DNA of 64,000 nt from Aulostomus chinensis (GCA_037954235.1 JBBMOA010000013.1:18301001-18365000); one strand, 5' to 3'; positions 9,801 to 21,728 are shown, numbered from the stretch's first letter. The notes: generated from the letters alone by a model not told the origin. Numbers and translations: made by a program.

Positions 9801-12784
9801 GGCGCGGAGGGAAAATGATAGCATGCAAAAGGAAATAAGTGAAAATAACTAACCTCCCCTCAAGTCAAACTGATGACAATCAGCTTGCTCACCACTATGC
9901 TGTGGTAACACGCAGCTGGTGGTTGCTATAGCAACTTTATCCCCTTACATAGATATTAACTCACCCCATCATTCAAACTCTTTAGCTCACAGTGCTGTGC
10001 TCAGACAAAAAGGTGACCAAAATTCATTGTTATTTTGAGTCACCAAAAGTCTGTGGGTGCACTGCAGGTGTGGCTGATAAAAAGATTTAGCTGCACGTCT
10101 TCATGAACGGTCCGTATACGCTACAAGTTTCAAATATTCAAACTGATAAACATTCCTATGTTTGTCAGGGGTGGCATGGCTCAGCGGTAGAGTGGCCGTC
10201 TAGCAACTGAAGGGTCGCTGGTTCGATCCTCACTTCCCCCGATGATCATGTCGAAGTATCCTTGAGCAAGATACTGAGTCCCTAATTGCTCCTGATGGCC
10301 CTGCGATGGACTGGTGACCCGTCCAGGGTGAACCCCGCCTCTGATAAAATGCAACAGAAGTAAATATCGGAAATAAGAGCATGCTATTCCTTGGCTCTGT
10401 TCAAATAAACAAGGCTGCTCCAGCAGCATCAACAACGGCGTTGAGAAAGACTGAAATAGATGAAGACACAACCTCCGACGACCACAAAAACCCTACAACG
10501 TTTCAGACATCTGCAATGGTGTCTTTCAGATGTCAGTCCTGGTTATTGTTATATAGTTATTGTTATTATAATGGACAAATAAATCAGGAGAAACTATGAC
10601 TAAAGGCTGTCCCGCTAACAGAGACGAATGTTAATTAACCGACTACTAATTCAAAGCAAGTTATAATACATAACTAGGAAAATGGCTGCAACTAAAGTCA
10701 TGTAAATTTGTGATCGGTCCTCATACAACACTTGTGTTACTTTGTGTGCGCTCCTTGTAGGCCAGCGAGGTGCGAGTGAACTTTGTGGTAATGCGGCCTG
10801 CAGAGACTACGGAGGAAGGCGGAAGCAGCCGAGCAGCCAGGAGGGTGCCTGAGCCGCAGTACTTCCGGCGGCGCTCCACCTACATGAAGGTAAGACTGAA
10901 CATTCCGTGCAAATCAAACTAAAGTCGACTGCACCTGGCTTCTGTAAGTAATAGAAGACATTGTATTGGGCCTGATTTCTCAGGGCTTGTGAAGTTTTAA
11001 CAGTGCTGGTTGTACCCTAAAAACGACATGTTTCTGTTTACATAGTGTAATTGTGACGTTCACTCCTTTGTCAGTCACACTCCGTTGTTCCATACACCGT
11101 CACCAGGAAGAATAGCAACCCCCCGGTTGGGGGTGAAATGCTTTGAGAGCAGACACCTGCGTCAGTGAACAGAGATGAAAGCCCTTCTGGAGGGCCTCCT
11201 TCTGTCCTGATCAAAAGGCCTGGGGTGCTGCTCAGTCTGCCGCTACGGGGCCACTGTCTTGTTGTTTTTTGCTTGTTTCTTCGGGTGGCTGAGGATCAAA
11301 GCTGGTAACAGTTAGCTTTCGCCTGCAGAGTCGAGCCTTTTCGTCTTGCTGGGGGGGATGGATTCCCTGCTGAGGAGGAGGAAGAGCCTCCCCTCCTCCC
11401 CCAAGCTTCCCTTCTGATGGTTTACAGACTCCAGAGAGCAACACGTGGGCTGGTTGAAGCTGTCATTTTCCACACATCTTCTCCATTACGAGAGCTTAGT
11501 GTTGATCCTCACACGTGGCCTCTGCGCTCACATCTCAGCTCCATCTCAAATGTTTCACATTTGTTTCTACGAGTGGTTTTGCAAGAGAAATCAATTAAGT
11601 CAATGGACCCTACATGTATGCTAATTCAGACAGAAAGGAAGCATGGTGGAGGGTTTTTAACCATCCATTATATTATTCTAATTATGATGTTTTAAATCTG
11701 CTTTATTGGTCAAACAGGATCCTCCAGGAGGGTTTTCAAGCCAGGAGAAGACCGTGAGCCTAAAGAAGGAACCTCGGCTTTCCCTGGGCATTACCATCGC
11801 CGGGGGGAGAGACTGTCGCAGCCGCCTGCCTGTCTACATCACCAGTGTGCAGCCCGTTGGCTGCCTGCACCGAGATGGCACCATCAAAAGAGGTATACAG
11901 CAGAATCTGGCAAAGATATGGTTCTGTGGTAGCTGAAGCTTGAGGCTTAGACTTTAGCTTTCGAAAGAATGATTTTGTCTTTAAACATTCTTCTGGTCTG
12001 TTTGTTCTTCTGCTTGAATTGATACCAATTAAGATTTCTACTGCTAAGTTCAACTGAAAATGTTGTGAATGTAACCTGTGCCACTCAAGGTGACATTCTG
12101 CTGAGTATCAACAGCGTCGATCTGACCCAGCTGACGTACAACGAGGCTGTCTCTGCACTGAAGGCACAGACGGCTCAGTCCCAGGTGGCGCTCCGTGTCA
12201 TCCAGACCATCTCTGAGGACTCAGACGAGGACCCCGAGGCCACCAACAAGGATGAAATGGACAATCTGGAAGACCCACGAGAAGACGGCCTCAACTGGAC
12301 GCCGCTGTGGACCTGTTGGCTGGGATTACCCAGGTGCGGTCACATGGGACTAAACCCTGATCATCGTAAACTGTTGTTTGTCCAGTGTTGCTCAAAATCG
12401 ACTCTTGTCATTTCAGTCACATGCACTGGTGCCGGGACATCGTCCTGCACAAGACCAACAATGAGAGCTGGGGCTTCAGCATCGTGGGAGGCTACGAGGA
12501 GAGCCACGGCCAGCAGCCTTTCTTCATCAAAACCATCGTGCCTGGTACACCTGCTCACTTCGATGGACGCCTCAAGTAAGTTTGATCCCGTCAATGGGAT
12601 CGATCCTTTCTTCGATTTTCTCCTCTGACGGGCTGTGGTCCCCTACAGGTGCGGCGATGAGATCGTGGCGGTGAACGGCGCCACCACGGTGGGAATGAAC
12701 AACTCATCTCTCATCCCCATGCTCAAGCTGCAGAAAAATAAAGTCACGCTGACTGTGGTGTCCTGGCCCGGGAGCTCAGTGTAG
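3899..12784 (+). CDS. lnx2b: LNX2-class E3 ubiquitin ligase: RING, NPAY motif, four PDZ domains (complete)
   Basis: Ligand-of-Numb-X protein, a cytoplasmic E3 ligase and scaffold; family members ubiquitinate Numb and so affect Notch signalling. Nine coding exons: 3899-4305, 5157-5350, 7013-7278, 8810-9232, 10761-10889, 11718-11892, 12090-12333, 12417-12575, 12649-12784. Frames join without error to 710 codons plus TAG (LNX1 is about 728 aa and LNX2 about 690). RING at residues 50-87 with C50, C53, C65, H67, C70, C73, C84 and D87 (C3HC3D type), then a TRAF-like zinc finger (C114, C120, C137). The Numb-binding motif NPAY is at 192-195. PDZ domains are near 239-326, 359-443, 483-570 and 615-705, with carboxylate loops LGLRI, LGIKL, LGITI and WGFSI. 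The C terminus GSSV is itself a class I PDZ ligand. The second in-frame ATG (3905) has the better Kozak context. Sequence and C terminus are closer to LNX2 than LNX1. By position it is the gene called Lnx3 in work on XIST origin; the symbol is less certain than the family. Confidence 0.93.
4306..5156 (+). other. lnx intron 1 (between coding exons)
   Basis: GT..AG intron of about 0.85 kb. I see no exon, RNA gene or clear repeat inside it. Confidence 0.85.
5351..7012 (+). other. lnx intron 2
   Basis: AT-rich GT..AG intron of about 1.7 kb with no recognisable element. The acceptor is TTATTAG, ending at 7012. A second AG eight bases downstream would break the frame, which is why the exon was started at 7013. 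Confidence 0.85.
7279..8809 (+). other. lnx intron 3, with a 24-bp direct duplication
   Basis: GT..AG intron splitting PDZ1. It holds a short tandem duplication at 7633-7680, where a unit containing ATGTAGACCCATCAG appears twice. A long minus-strand open frame at 8191-8631 has no family resemblance and crosses no supported exon, so I treat it as chance. Confidence 0.8.
7633..7680 (+). repeat. Two-copy 24-bp tandem repeat
   Basis: Two adjacent copies of a unit reading AGTTATGTAGACCCATCAG plus five bases, with two differences in those last five bases. It looks like a recent small tandem duplication inside an intron. No function is implied. Confidence 0.85.
9233..10760 (+). other. lnx intron 4, carrying a SINE
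   Basis: GT..AG intron of about 1.5 kb. A tRNA-derived SINE occupies roughly 10168-10345; I recognise nothing in the rest. Confidence 0.85.
10168..10345 (+). mobile_element. tRNA-derived SINE, copy 1
   Basis: The 5' head resembles a tRNA: a pol III A box (TGGCTCAGCGG from 10177) and a B box (GGTTCGATCC at 10220-10229). A non-tRNA body follows, containing CTTGAGCAAGATACTGA and GTGACCCGTCCAGGGTGAAC. A second copy in the same orientation lies at about 27028-27238. The shared body beyond the tRNA part shows that this is a SINE rather than a tRNA gene. It lies in sense orientation within an lnx intron. Confidence 0.85.
10890..11717 (+). other. lnx intron 5
   Basis: GT..AG intron of about 0.8 kb. 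No repeat or gene is recognised. The open frames on both strands are short and unconserved in appearance. Confidence 0.8.
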
Positions 12785-13825
12785 CACAAACACCCACGTC
12801 TTTGCCCTCCACCCACTGTAAGTTTACCCTCTGATCTATGACAGCAGCTGTGGGATTACGACCCGACCTGCCTGCCTGCCTGCACCTCAGCCGGTACTCG
12901 TGTGCTTGAACTCGTGCTGCACTCAAAGGGCCGACAATGTGAAACTCTTTGAACATTTGGGTTGAATCAGGGTGCAAACATGATGACAATCAGTGAAACA
13001 TATGCTAAGGACAAACTGGAAGTCTCGTTTTGATTCTTTTCTGAAGCTCTTAATATTTGCCTTCCCCGATGTAGCCAGGACTTGATTTGAGTGATTTACA
13101 CCAACAGCATGAGAAGAGTAAAAACAGCCCACACATGGAGACGACTGTAATAAAGAATTAAAGACCTTTAACAAACTGTCTCCAGAAAGAGATGCCAAAG
13201 ACAGTCACATCCTCCTGTCCTTTACGTGTACCACTTGTGTGATTTTATCTACTTTACTTTTACTGCACTTTTTCCAAGTCCTGCAACAGAGAACAACAAG
13301 CCATGATATGAATGGATGAATGAACTAGACGGTTGCAAACACTTTTCAAATGGTCAGGTGGCCTACAGAAGAAAATACACTTACCACAATCCCACTGTGG
13401 ATTTTTTTTTTTGTTGCCTTTTTAAAAAAATGATTTATAATCCACAAATAAACTTTGGTAGGTTTTGGTTCATCGATGTACACATATGCATTTCCCAGTA
13501 CTCTGTATTTATTTTCACTCCTTTGATCGCTGGGTGCCTCGTAGTCATTGAAGGACAAACCAGAATGTATATTTACCTTTTATTGTGGTTGTATCAAAAT
13601 GTCTCCCCCCCTCATTATTTCTGCTCTTCACAAATACAGTTTTAAAGGCCTTCTTGAAATAATTTACCTCTTTTTTTTGGGGGGGGAGTCAACACATTCC
13701 TACTGATCTGCATTATTGATAAGATGACATTGCTGTTTCAAGTCAGAGCAGCTGTGAAATGTAGCTCGACCTTTGGCTCACTCACTGTTTCATCACTTTC
13801 AATAAAATCACAAGATTATGGTGTT
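12785..13825 (+). other. lnx 3' untranslated region (predicted)
   Basis: Sequence after the lnx stop codon. AATAAA at 13446-13451 and again at 13801-13806 are candidate polyadenylation signals. The second is followed by a T-rich stretch typical of a downstream element, so I place the main transcript end near 13.82 kb. Confidence 0.55.
13801..13806 (+). promoter_or_regulatory. Polyadenylation signal of lnx (candidate)
   Basis: Perfect AATAAA about 1 kb after the lnx stop codon, followed within 30 bases by a GT- and T-rich stretch (GGTGTTGGTGTTTTTC). Confidence 0.55.
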
Positions 13826-15050
13826 GGTGTTTTTCTTTTAATTGCAGCGTGGGGTTGTTAGTTTAGCAAGTGAAGTACCAGATTGTTTATTAGTCTTTAA
13901 AACAAAGATGAAGCAAATATATATTTTAAATGTAAAGTGTCTAAAATGGGGCTGAATCCAAAATCCTACAGTCTTACTGAGCCTGCGGGCTCCTGTTTGT
14001 TCATATTTCACGCTGGGCTGGTAGAAAATTCGATTTTGTAACATGTTGGTTTAAAGAATATAATTAAAGTAAATAACTGCAAGAGTACAAATGCTTGAAA
14101 TGACTCTCGACTGTCCAAAACACTGCACAGTCCGTCCGTGGCTCAGCCTGACCCCTAGTGGGCAGAACCTACACTACAGTTGATCCAGGCTGTGTTCTCT
14201 CCTTGTTTACCTTAATTTACACATTTCGACACCTTCACATATGAGTGAACAGCGACTTGGTGCAAACTGCTCTGGATTAAATCAGATTGAATGTGTCTAT
14301 GGCAACTACTGCAGAGTACACGCCGATGGTACAGTGACTCCCATTCAAACACATGAATTCTTAATTTTCTTCCTCTTCCCTCCATCACACACTTCAGCTT
14401 GTGAATGTAACCGCACAGACCTGCCCAACTCTGCATCAGTACAAAAGTGTAAGTCACAAGTGTCCTTGAAGACAAGGGCCAATAAATAACAATGAATACA
14501 TCATGTTTCTGCGCCTGCATACCAATAAATAGTACAAACATTGTCCTTTATCCTTTCCAAGTGAAGAGATTTTACCAAATATGTTGCAAATATCTTAGTA
14601 TCTTTAAATTTAGATGTATTTTATTTAAGTCGTTGTGGTGCAACATCCTACTACGTACTATTTAAAAGATCAACTATTTGACATCCATTAAAAGCAACGG
14701 TTGAGTGAAGATTAGTGCCCTGAAAACCTCTCACCAAACGGGGGCAGACAATGTGAAAACAATAAAACAAAGGGCCATAAAACCAACCCGAGTGAAGCCC
14801 ACCAGCGAGGTGCTCGGGGGACCGTGCGGAGAGCAGGGACACGGCCTGCTCCAGTACCGCTGACCCATGGCGCGTCAGTATTTCTGAGTTGTACAAATGT
14901 GTTGAGTAATTGCAGGCCGTCTTGTTAAAGTTAACGATTCAACACCTTGTTAAACATGACCGATAGCGGCGGTTGTCTGAGTGCAGCAGCAGCAGGAGTC
15001 GTTCATGAGACACTTTCACAAAGGTTGTCCAAATACAAAGAAAAAAACCA
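13826..15050. other. Spacer between the convergent lnx and chic1 3' ends
   Basis: About 1.2 kb separating the two predicted polyadenylation sites. I see no gene, RNA or repeat family here. Confidence 0.5.
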
Positions 15051-15059
15051 GTGAAGAAA

Positions 15060-16048
15060 AATCAAAACTGACAATTTATTTTCTCTCTTTATAGGGATTT
15101 GGTCATCATGACAAACATTTACAAGAATTGTAACAGGGACAATACTGCGAGGAGGATTTTAAATCTCCTTTGTACAAGAGAGCAGATGTTCTCCTGTACT
15201 TTTCTGTGGTTCTCCAACTATCTGAGAGGCACTCTAATACAAAGCGATGCAGGAAAATAACACTGACACCCAACGAGAGCTTGAAAACACAGGAACCATG
15301 TTCAGTAGACGTATGATCAACCAAACAACACGGGAACGTACAAAACTATAAAATGAATGCAAAGTCGAAATAAAATGAAAAGATAAATAAATAAATGAGA
15401 GGAAGTGCAGAGTCTTTATCTTCCAACTGCACGTCTGAGATGCAAACATCTCCATCTTTAACAGGTGGCAAGACCACCCGGATTGGCAAAAACCACATGG
15501 TAACATGCAACGCTGCTGACACTGGGTGAGGATGAACACAGTTTGAAGTCCTGACTTTCACCAGTGAAACCAGCAGCTCTGACTCTGGCATCGTGTAACT
15601 ATATGGCTTACAAGGTAAACAGGTCCGTATTGACTAGAAACGGTACGTAGACATCTTTCATCATTAATCAAAACTATGGTACAGCGAGATATTGGCAAAG
15701 AAAAGAAAAATCAAACAAAACAGCTAAGTAACTTTATGTAAACAATGGTATACCACTGTACAGCTAACAGTATTTACAGGTCAAGTCCTTTACTAGCTAG
15801 TTCCCAAGTACAGAGGGTTAAATGTAAGAAAAAAAACACAGGGTGGCGACATACACTCTTTAGGCAATTTCAATCATCCCATCTACTCGCAAAGAACTGG
15901 ATTCAAAGAGGAAACACAACAAGAGCTAGCCTCCGTCCTCTGTTGATTAACATAAGGCAATCAGTCTTTGCAAGGGATATCAAAGATGGGACACAGGCTG
16001 ATGGTTCTTTGGGGTAAATGCACTTTGAGAATTTTCATTTGTTTGTCA

Positions 16049-16119
<71 letters not shown>

Positions 16120-16366
16120 GAGTGCAACAAGGGGACATGTCTAGTACTGCAGAGAAATGTGCAAAATCTGCTCTAAAGCAAAGTGACAGTGTTTCAATTT
16201 TTTTTTTTTCAATGTACAAGAGAGATGTTTAGGGTGAGGGTGGGGGTTGGGGTTGGGTGGGGGCGTCACAAGATGCCGGTGCAGACCCTTATTCCAACAT
16301 ACTGTTATGTACAAGGCACTAAGGAGAAGAGTGAAGGGCCACGCTTCTTGTCTGTCCACAGCTTCT
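15060..16366 (-). other. chic1 3' untranslated region (predicted)
   Basis: Sequence after the chic1 stop codon on the minus strand. TTTATT at 15075-15080 is AATAAA on the minus strand and is the candidate polyadenylation signal, giving a UTR of about 1.3 kb. It contains a long CA repeat (16049-16115) and a G-rich plus-strand tract (16233-16264). Confidence 0.45.
16049..16115. repeat. (CA)n microsatellite
   Basis: Uninterrupted CA repeat of about 67 bases, inside the predicted chic1 3' UTR; it would be GU-rich in the mRNA. Confidence 0.95.
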
Positions 16367-19300
16367 TCAGTCTGGTCGGAATATAGGATATTTGGGTAAG
16401 AATTCTATAAGAATCACCTGAGGAGGGAAACACAGACGGCCTTCAGAAGAAGATGTGTCAGCTTAACAGGAAAATAGGAACTTTTATTATTTTGCTTGTG
16501 TGTGCGTGCGTACGCGTGCGTGTGTATTGTAACATTTTTCACATTTGAAGTCTACTGAATATTGAGTCTTACTGAATATTCTTCAGAAATACAAGGTCAT
16601 CACTCTTTCAAAGGGTGCACTTGCATTATTTTGTTCTTAACATTACACCACAGTCACAAAATGATCCTAAAATATATTGTTTTTGCAATTTGCAATCATT
16701 TCTGGTTAATTTTCTATTTGATTACAGAGCTTACAGAGAAAATAATATGCAGATATGATGAGGAAATATCCCACTTACATATTCCATCATGTTACTGCTT
16801 TCGCATTTTCTTTTACTGAGTTTCCAGTGCAGCCCCAGCTAATGAAAGAAGAAAATACAAAAGACACAATGAAGGAAAACCTTTCTCTCAGACAGACACA
16901 AAGATGCATGCACGCACACACACAGACACAGAAGACACACACACAAGTAAACAATGGAAAATCTGTCTGAAATCTCCCCTTCAGTGTCAGGGGAATTTAA
17001 GAGAAGGGCTGTCTGGTCTGGCCGGGGTCAAAAAGTGGCCAGACACCCTGAAGAGCTTCCTTTATGTCTTTGCACTGCTACTAGCCCTAATTTGTTGCTG
17101 CGAGACAAAACAAAATTAACGCGGCTCTTCTTCTTCTTTCTTGTTTTATTTTTTTCCCCTGCTGACCTCACGGCCCTCTCAGACGGTGAGCGTCAGGTCG
17201 GACACAAGCAGCTTCGAGGAACTTGTGATGCATCTTGACGAAAAAGATGAATGGAGGTTCTGCGCCATGGTGATACAGACAAGTAAACACTTCCACTCAG
17301 GTGGCAACATGCTATCAGATATGGTTCTTACCTTGTGGTATAATCGATTATTTTCCCACTCTAACAACTTCTGAATTGACCGTCTTGTCTGTTAAAACAG
17401 AGAGTAAAACACACATGAAGGCAACAGAATACTTATCACTCAATTTTACACGTTATCAGGTGAGAGTTAACAGCTTCAGTGATGTGGGATTTATGGACTC
17501 AACTTGCAATTTACCAGCTAGTAATTTCCACTTTGTAGCCGGTGATTCTGAGTGTTAACACAACCTTTAAATGACACAACCGTGAGCAGGGCGGATGAGG
17601 AGCTGCGCGGCGCAATGCGTCATTTCTACACAGAGCCACTAATTGAACTCCAGCCCTCATTACCCTGCGCACTCGGAGCACTGCGGTTGAATTGCAGCCT
17701 CAGAGTAATCAGCACGCGTGTCAGGGAGAGTTAAACTGTCCGAGGAGGTCCGCGGCTTACTCTCTTGTTGAGGCAGATAACAGGCCATAGGCTGCAGCCC
17801 ACGGTACAGCAGCAACACAGGCAGCCGCAGAGGAGCCACTTCACATTCACTGGCAAGTTCTTCTTCAGACAAGCGTTCACCCTGCTGATGCTGGTTTTGA
17901 ATTCCTCCGGTGCGACCTAGAAAAACACAACAAAGCACGGATGTATAAATAGTTCCCAGTGGGTCTACACGGTGGGGAAAGTTATCAAAGCGTTAAAGCA
18001 AGAACTAAATGGCTTGTTTTATGTGCTGCTGACATAAAGATTCCTGATGATTTTCAACATGTTGATATTTGCAGATGTTGTCCAGAGATGAGATGAGATC
18101 TCTACAATACAGCGCCCCTGACTTTCTAACCAAGCTCTTGTCTGTTCAAGGCAAGGAGGGACTCAAAGAACAGATAAGCTCCGTGCCTGTGGCAGCGCCG
18201 GCCAAACAACTTGAATGGATGCTCATTCCTGGCTGAGTCTGTACGCCATAAAACAGGGGTCGTAATCTTTTATGACAGGATGCAAAGGTCTCTTTGCAAA
18301 CAGCCAAAGACCTCAGAATAAAGCCCAGCAGGGCCTGATCTGCACCCTTCAATCATCATAATTGTGACCTCATCCATCACATGTCACCCTGGGTCACAAT
18401 ACGGAAGGTTCATTTTATTGCCCCACACTTCCCTCAGCCTGCTCTTACCCCTGCAGCCTTTTTGTGTTTCTGCGTCCGACCCAGGAAGCTTTCCTTTCTT
18501 GTCTACAGCAGAGTCTTCATTTCATTATTTTATCACCTGGAGTTGGACCCTCCAACACACTGGGGTCCCCGCCAACCCAGCCCCATAGACGGCTTACTCA
18601 TTTACAGAGCTGGACAGCAGCACATTCACACTCTTTTCTATGCAACACGGTGCGCTGCTTGAAATGCAGCTCCATCCGATCAAAACCACTTGGAGAGCTC
18701 TGAATGGGGCAGTTTGGGGAAGTCAGGGCTGTTAAAGGCCCAGCAGAACAATAGAATCACTGTGGCTGTAATTGTTTAATTCTTCCCACTTGGAACTGAA
18801 CAGAAAACAGCCTGCAAGACTGAAGTGCAAGAAGAGTAAAAAAAAGCAAATGTACCTTTCCCGTGAGAACAGAAGGGAACTCTGTATCAAATCTGTTGCT
18901 CAGTCCAAACCTGGAAAATAAAATAGTATTGGGAATTAAAAAGTGCATCTTAAAAGAGTAAAATAGAATATAGCTTTTATATCGCAAATGTGACCAAAGA
19001 CAGAACAGATCAGTTTAAGATCCTGATAAATGAACCGCTGACTGACGTGTTAAGAGATGGCAATGAATTCTGAAAATAAAATGGCAGACTACTGAAAAAT
19101 AATCTGCAGTCAAAGCCCTACAACTGAGGGTTTTGGTTTTTTTTTTTTGGTGGCATTCTACAATTTTTGCAATTTTCTGTTTGCTGCTGTTTGCCGTGTC
19201 TCTTGTTGATGGTACAATATCAATAAAACCTTCCACTGCTGCACGTGTGACAGTGTTAGCGGTGAAAGTGATCAGACAGGCATGTTGGATTTTAATTGAT

Positions 19301-20446
19301 ACACACATTAAACATATCATTCAAAAAATGACTTGAACACAAATAAGAAACTTTACTACCAGTTTAACGTCAGAGAAATTGTCGGTGACTGCTGATTCCA
19401 CATTTGTTTTATATTGTGTTTCTTATTGTTTGACCTGCTTTTTTCTTGTATAACCCTCCCACACGATCAGTTCATTGAGTGCTTATATTTTCCTGGTCTT
19501 ATTTGCTTTTATATTTGAAATATTTTCTTTTACGCTGTCTTTGGATTGCATATGTTATTACTATTACTACCTTTAAAGTTACACCTACCATGGAACACAT
19601 GGCAAAGTCATTCAGACAAACTGCCATCATCCCATGAACAACAATATTACCAGGCCCACTCTTACTTAGTGGTACTGTTTCTGTCACTTCACATTTAATC
19701 AGAGAAGTCTTCATCAATGCATGTGACTCTTTAGTCAAGATAAAACACAATGGTAGGCTCTGATGATGGTGACAGTCAGATTTTGTAGTTTGCTTTGACG
19801 AAACCACTGCATGATATCAGAAGGGGAGGGGGGGGTGGTACACTTCATTTATCAACCTGATACCGTCACAGCCTCGGTAGAACAACAAGTAGCCAAGACA
19901 ATATCATGACGAAAAGTGACGGAACTTGAAAGAATAAATTTTGGTTTGGTCAAATATAAAACTGTCCTGTTTCGCAAGTTAACTAAATGCCCCCACGACG
20001 ATGTATTGTACTAATAAACTCAGCTGCTAACGGTACATTTCTTGTAAACTTGCCGACAACTGAATATCTTTTGGGGAATGACTACGCTTGTGGTTGCTTT
20101 GGGGATAAATGACTATTAATGGTGACTTTATGTCACATTTTCTCCAAGCAACAATTCTCCTTTCAGGCAAACACTGGCCCTATGTGTTAGTTGTTGTGAT
20201 TTAGGTTAGCTAGCATGGTAGTAGCAGCTAAACAGGCTACATGCCAAAACAAGACGCCGAGACCCGGACAGACGGAAGCGACACGCACGGTTCGGCTTAC
20301 ACTGTGATGTGGCCAGCTCCTCGCATGACCACCGGCTCCGGACAGTACCGGGGCAAGTTTTCCTCGCTCACTATGCGCTCATCCTCTTCGTCTTCTAACT
20401 CATAAATGGTATCAAAGTCCGCCATGTTGGGCAGTAGGACGCTCAT
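16367..20446 (-). CDS. chic1: Chic1, cysteine-rich hydrophobic domain protein 1 (complete)
   Basis: Small membrane-associated protein of the CHIC family, whose cysteine string is thought to be acylated and to hold the protein on vesicle or plasma membranes; its biochemical role is poorly known. Six coding exons on the minus strand: 20446-20301, 18910-18856, 17916-17761, 17388-17332, 16838-16779, 16417-16367. Frames join cleanly to 174 codons plus TGA. The N terminus MSVLLPNMADFDTIYELED matches the CHIC1 rather than the CHIC2 start, but the long glutamate insertion of mammalian CHIC1 is absent. The signature is at residues 94-116, WLLCGCLCCCC followed by WPVICL, with eight cysteines (97, 99, 101-104, 108, 115). 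The C-terminal exons encode MMEY and then VILIEFLPKYPIFRPD, the conserved family end. It is convergent with lnx and on the same strand as cdx4, as expected for the CHIC1-CDX4 pair of human Xq13. Confidence 0.96.
17400..17760 (-). other. chic1 intron 3
   Basis: GT..AG intron on the minus strand between the cysteine-string exon and the TRRSIQKLLEW exon. Nothing else is recognised in it. Confidence 0.8.
18911..20300 (-). other. chic1 intron 1
   Basis: GT..AG intron of about 1.4 kb, the longest in chic1. No exon, RNA gene or repeat family is recognised. Confidence 0.8.
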
Positions 20447-20520
20447 GACGTCCTCCCACCCCCCCAAACATGGCTGCGCACGCCGAGCAGGAGCGAGCAC
20501 GCAGAGTCTGACAGGATGAG
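20447..20520 (-). promoter_or_regulatory. chic1 5' UTR and promoter-proximal region (predicted)
   Basis: A short GC- and CpG-richer stretch directly upstream of the chic1 start codon, unlike the AT-rich flanks. I infer a TATA-less promoter near 20.5 kb; no TATA box is evident. Confidence 0.35.
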
Positions 20521-20570
20521 ATGAAACTTAAAATAGTGATGCAATGAGGAATCAGTGGGACAGGACAAAA

Positions 20571-20597
20571 CATCTATCTATCTAACTATCTATCTAT
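20571..20597. repeat. (CTAT)n microsatellite
   Basis: Short tetranucleotide run (CTATCTATCTAACTATCTATCTA) upstream of chic1. Confidence 0.85.
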
Positions 20598-20599
20598 AC

Positions 20600-21700
20600 A
20601 CACACATAATATAAATATATATGTACCTATGTACCCTATCTTAAATCAGGCATGAAAGCGAGATGATTCAGGTCCACAGCAGGAACAGTCCTCTTCCCAA
20701 ATTAGCCAGTCAAGCTACATGTAATTCACATTCACTTTAACTAATTAGGACGTACACTTTGAACTCAAAGACCCTGAACCTCTGTTGGTGTGACTCACCT
20801 GAAGCTGTCCTCTATTTAGTAAACTCCAACAAACAAGGCGGCCTGTAAACCGTATAGGGCTGACCTATTTTAGAATAAATTGCATGTAAAGAAACAATGT
20901 ACTGTATCTGATATCAAGTAAAGCCAAAAAAACGAAGACTATTGATTATTTAACAAGTAAGAACAGTGTTAAGTCTTCAAATAACAAAAAAAAAGACCCC
21001 CATAAATACTCTCATGGGGGCATTATAGGTTTGACCCCTCTTGACCCACACACTCATTTTACTGACAGACTTTGATTGATATTTCTGTCTCAGATTTAAG
21101 TAGAGGTGTGTTAAGAAATTAAAAAGAGTGCAATCCTTTAGAATTCTATCAAAGATGAACTTCTTATGTTGACTTGTGCGAACAAAATAAAGTTTTGTGT
21201 TCAAATAGATGATGGAGATGATTTCACTCGCACCATGGTACAGGGTATACAGGGTGTTTTGAAAAAAACACAAAAAATGGCAAAGCCCCCAATGGGTTCA
21301 AGTCACAGTTAAATGAAGTTAAGAAAAGACCAAAAAAGACCATGAAAGAATCCAAATGCTGAAGTGTTTTTTCTTCTTTTCCAAATAAGTTTACATGCAA
21401 ATGAAGCCCACAAATGGCATTGATAACAAAATATGAGTTAACATACCATTTATTTAGATGTTTTTAGACCTGCATGCTGGCTGGTTTTTTTTTTTTCTTT
21501 CTTTCTCAGGACATTTATTTCCTAAATTTCTCAAATTGGCAACAGGACCAGAACTACCAACCTGCGTCTGAACTTGCATCACCTGACAAACGCATCCATG
21601 CCTTCGCTTAACAACCCACGCAACAAATCCAAAGGTGATGTGATGATAACCCTCCATCTTTCACAAAAAGTCAACATACCGCCAACAAAAAAGAGAAAAA
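20600..21700. other. Spacer between the chic1 5' end and the cdx4 3' end
   Basis: About 1.1 kb of AT-rich DNA with no recognised gene. Both flanking genes are on the minus strand, so the spacer must hold the end of cdx4 and any distal chic1 promoter elements. Confidence 0.5.
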
Positions 21701-21728
21701 CAACAGATTTACTGCAAAAAAAAGCAAT

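Noticed and set aside
10168..10240. A tRNA gene
   Set aside because: A and B boxes are present, but no tRNA cloverleaf acceptor pairing was seen, and the similarity to the copy at 27 kb continues far beyond a tRNA, so it is a SINE.
12065..12628. One continuous 187-codon open frame in lnx
   Set aside because: It joins a true exon to intron sequence. The exon ends at 12333, and the next exon, in another frame, restores PDZ4.
17179..17400. An alternative chic1 end reading on past LYHK into intron sequence
   Set aside because: A good GTAAGA donor follows LYHK, and the conserved family end (MMEY, then VILIEFLPKYPIFRPD) was found in two further exons.
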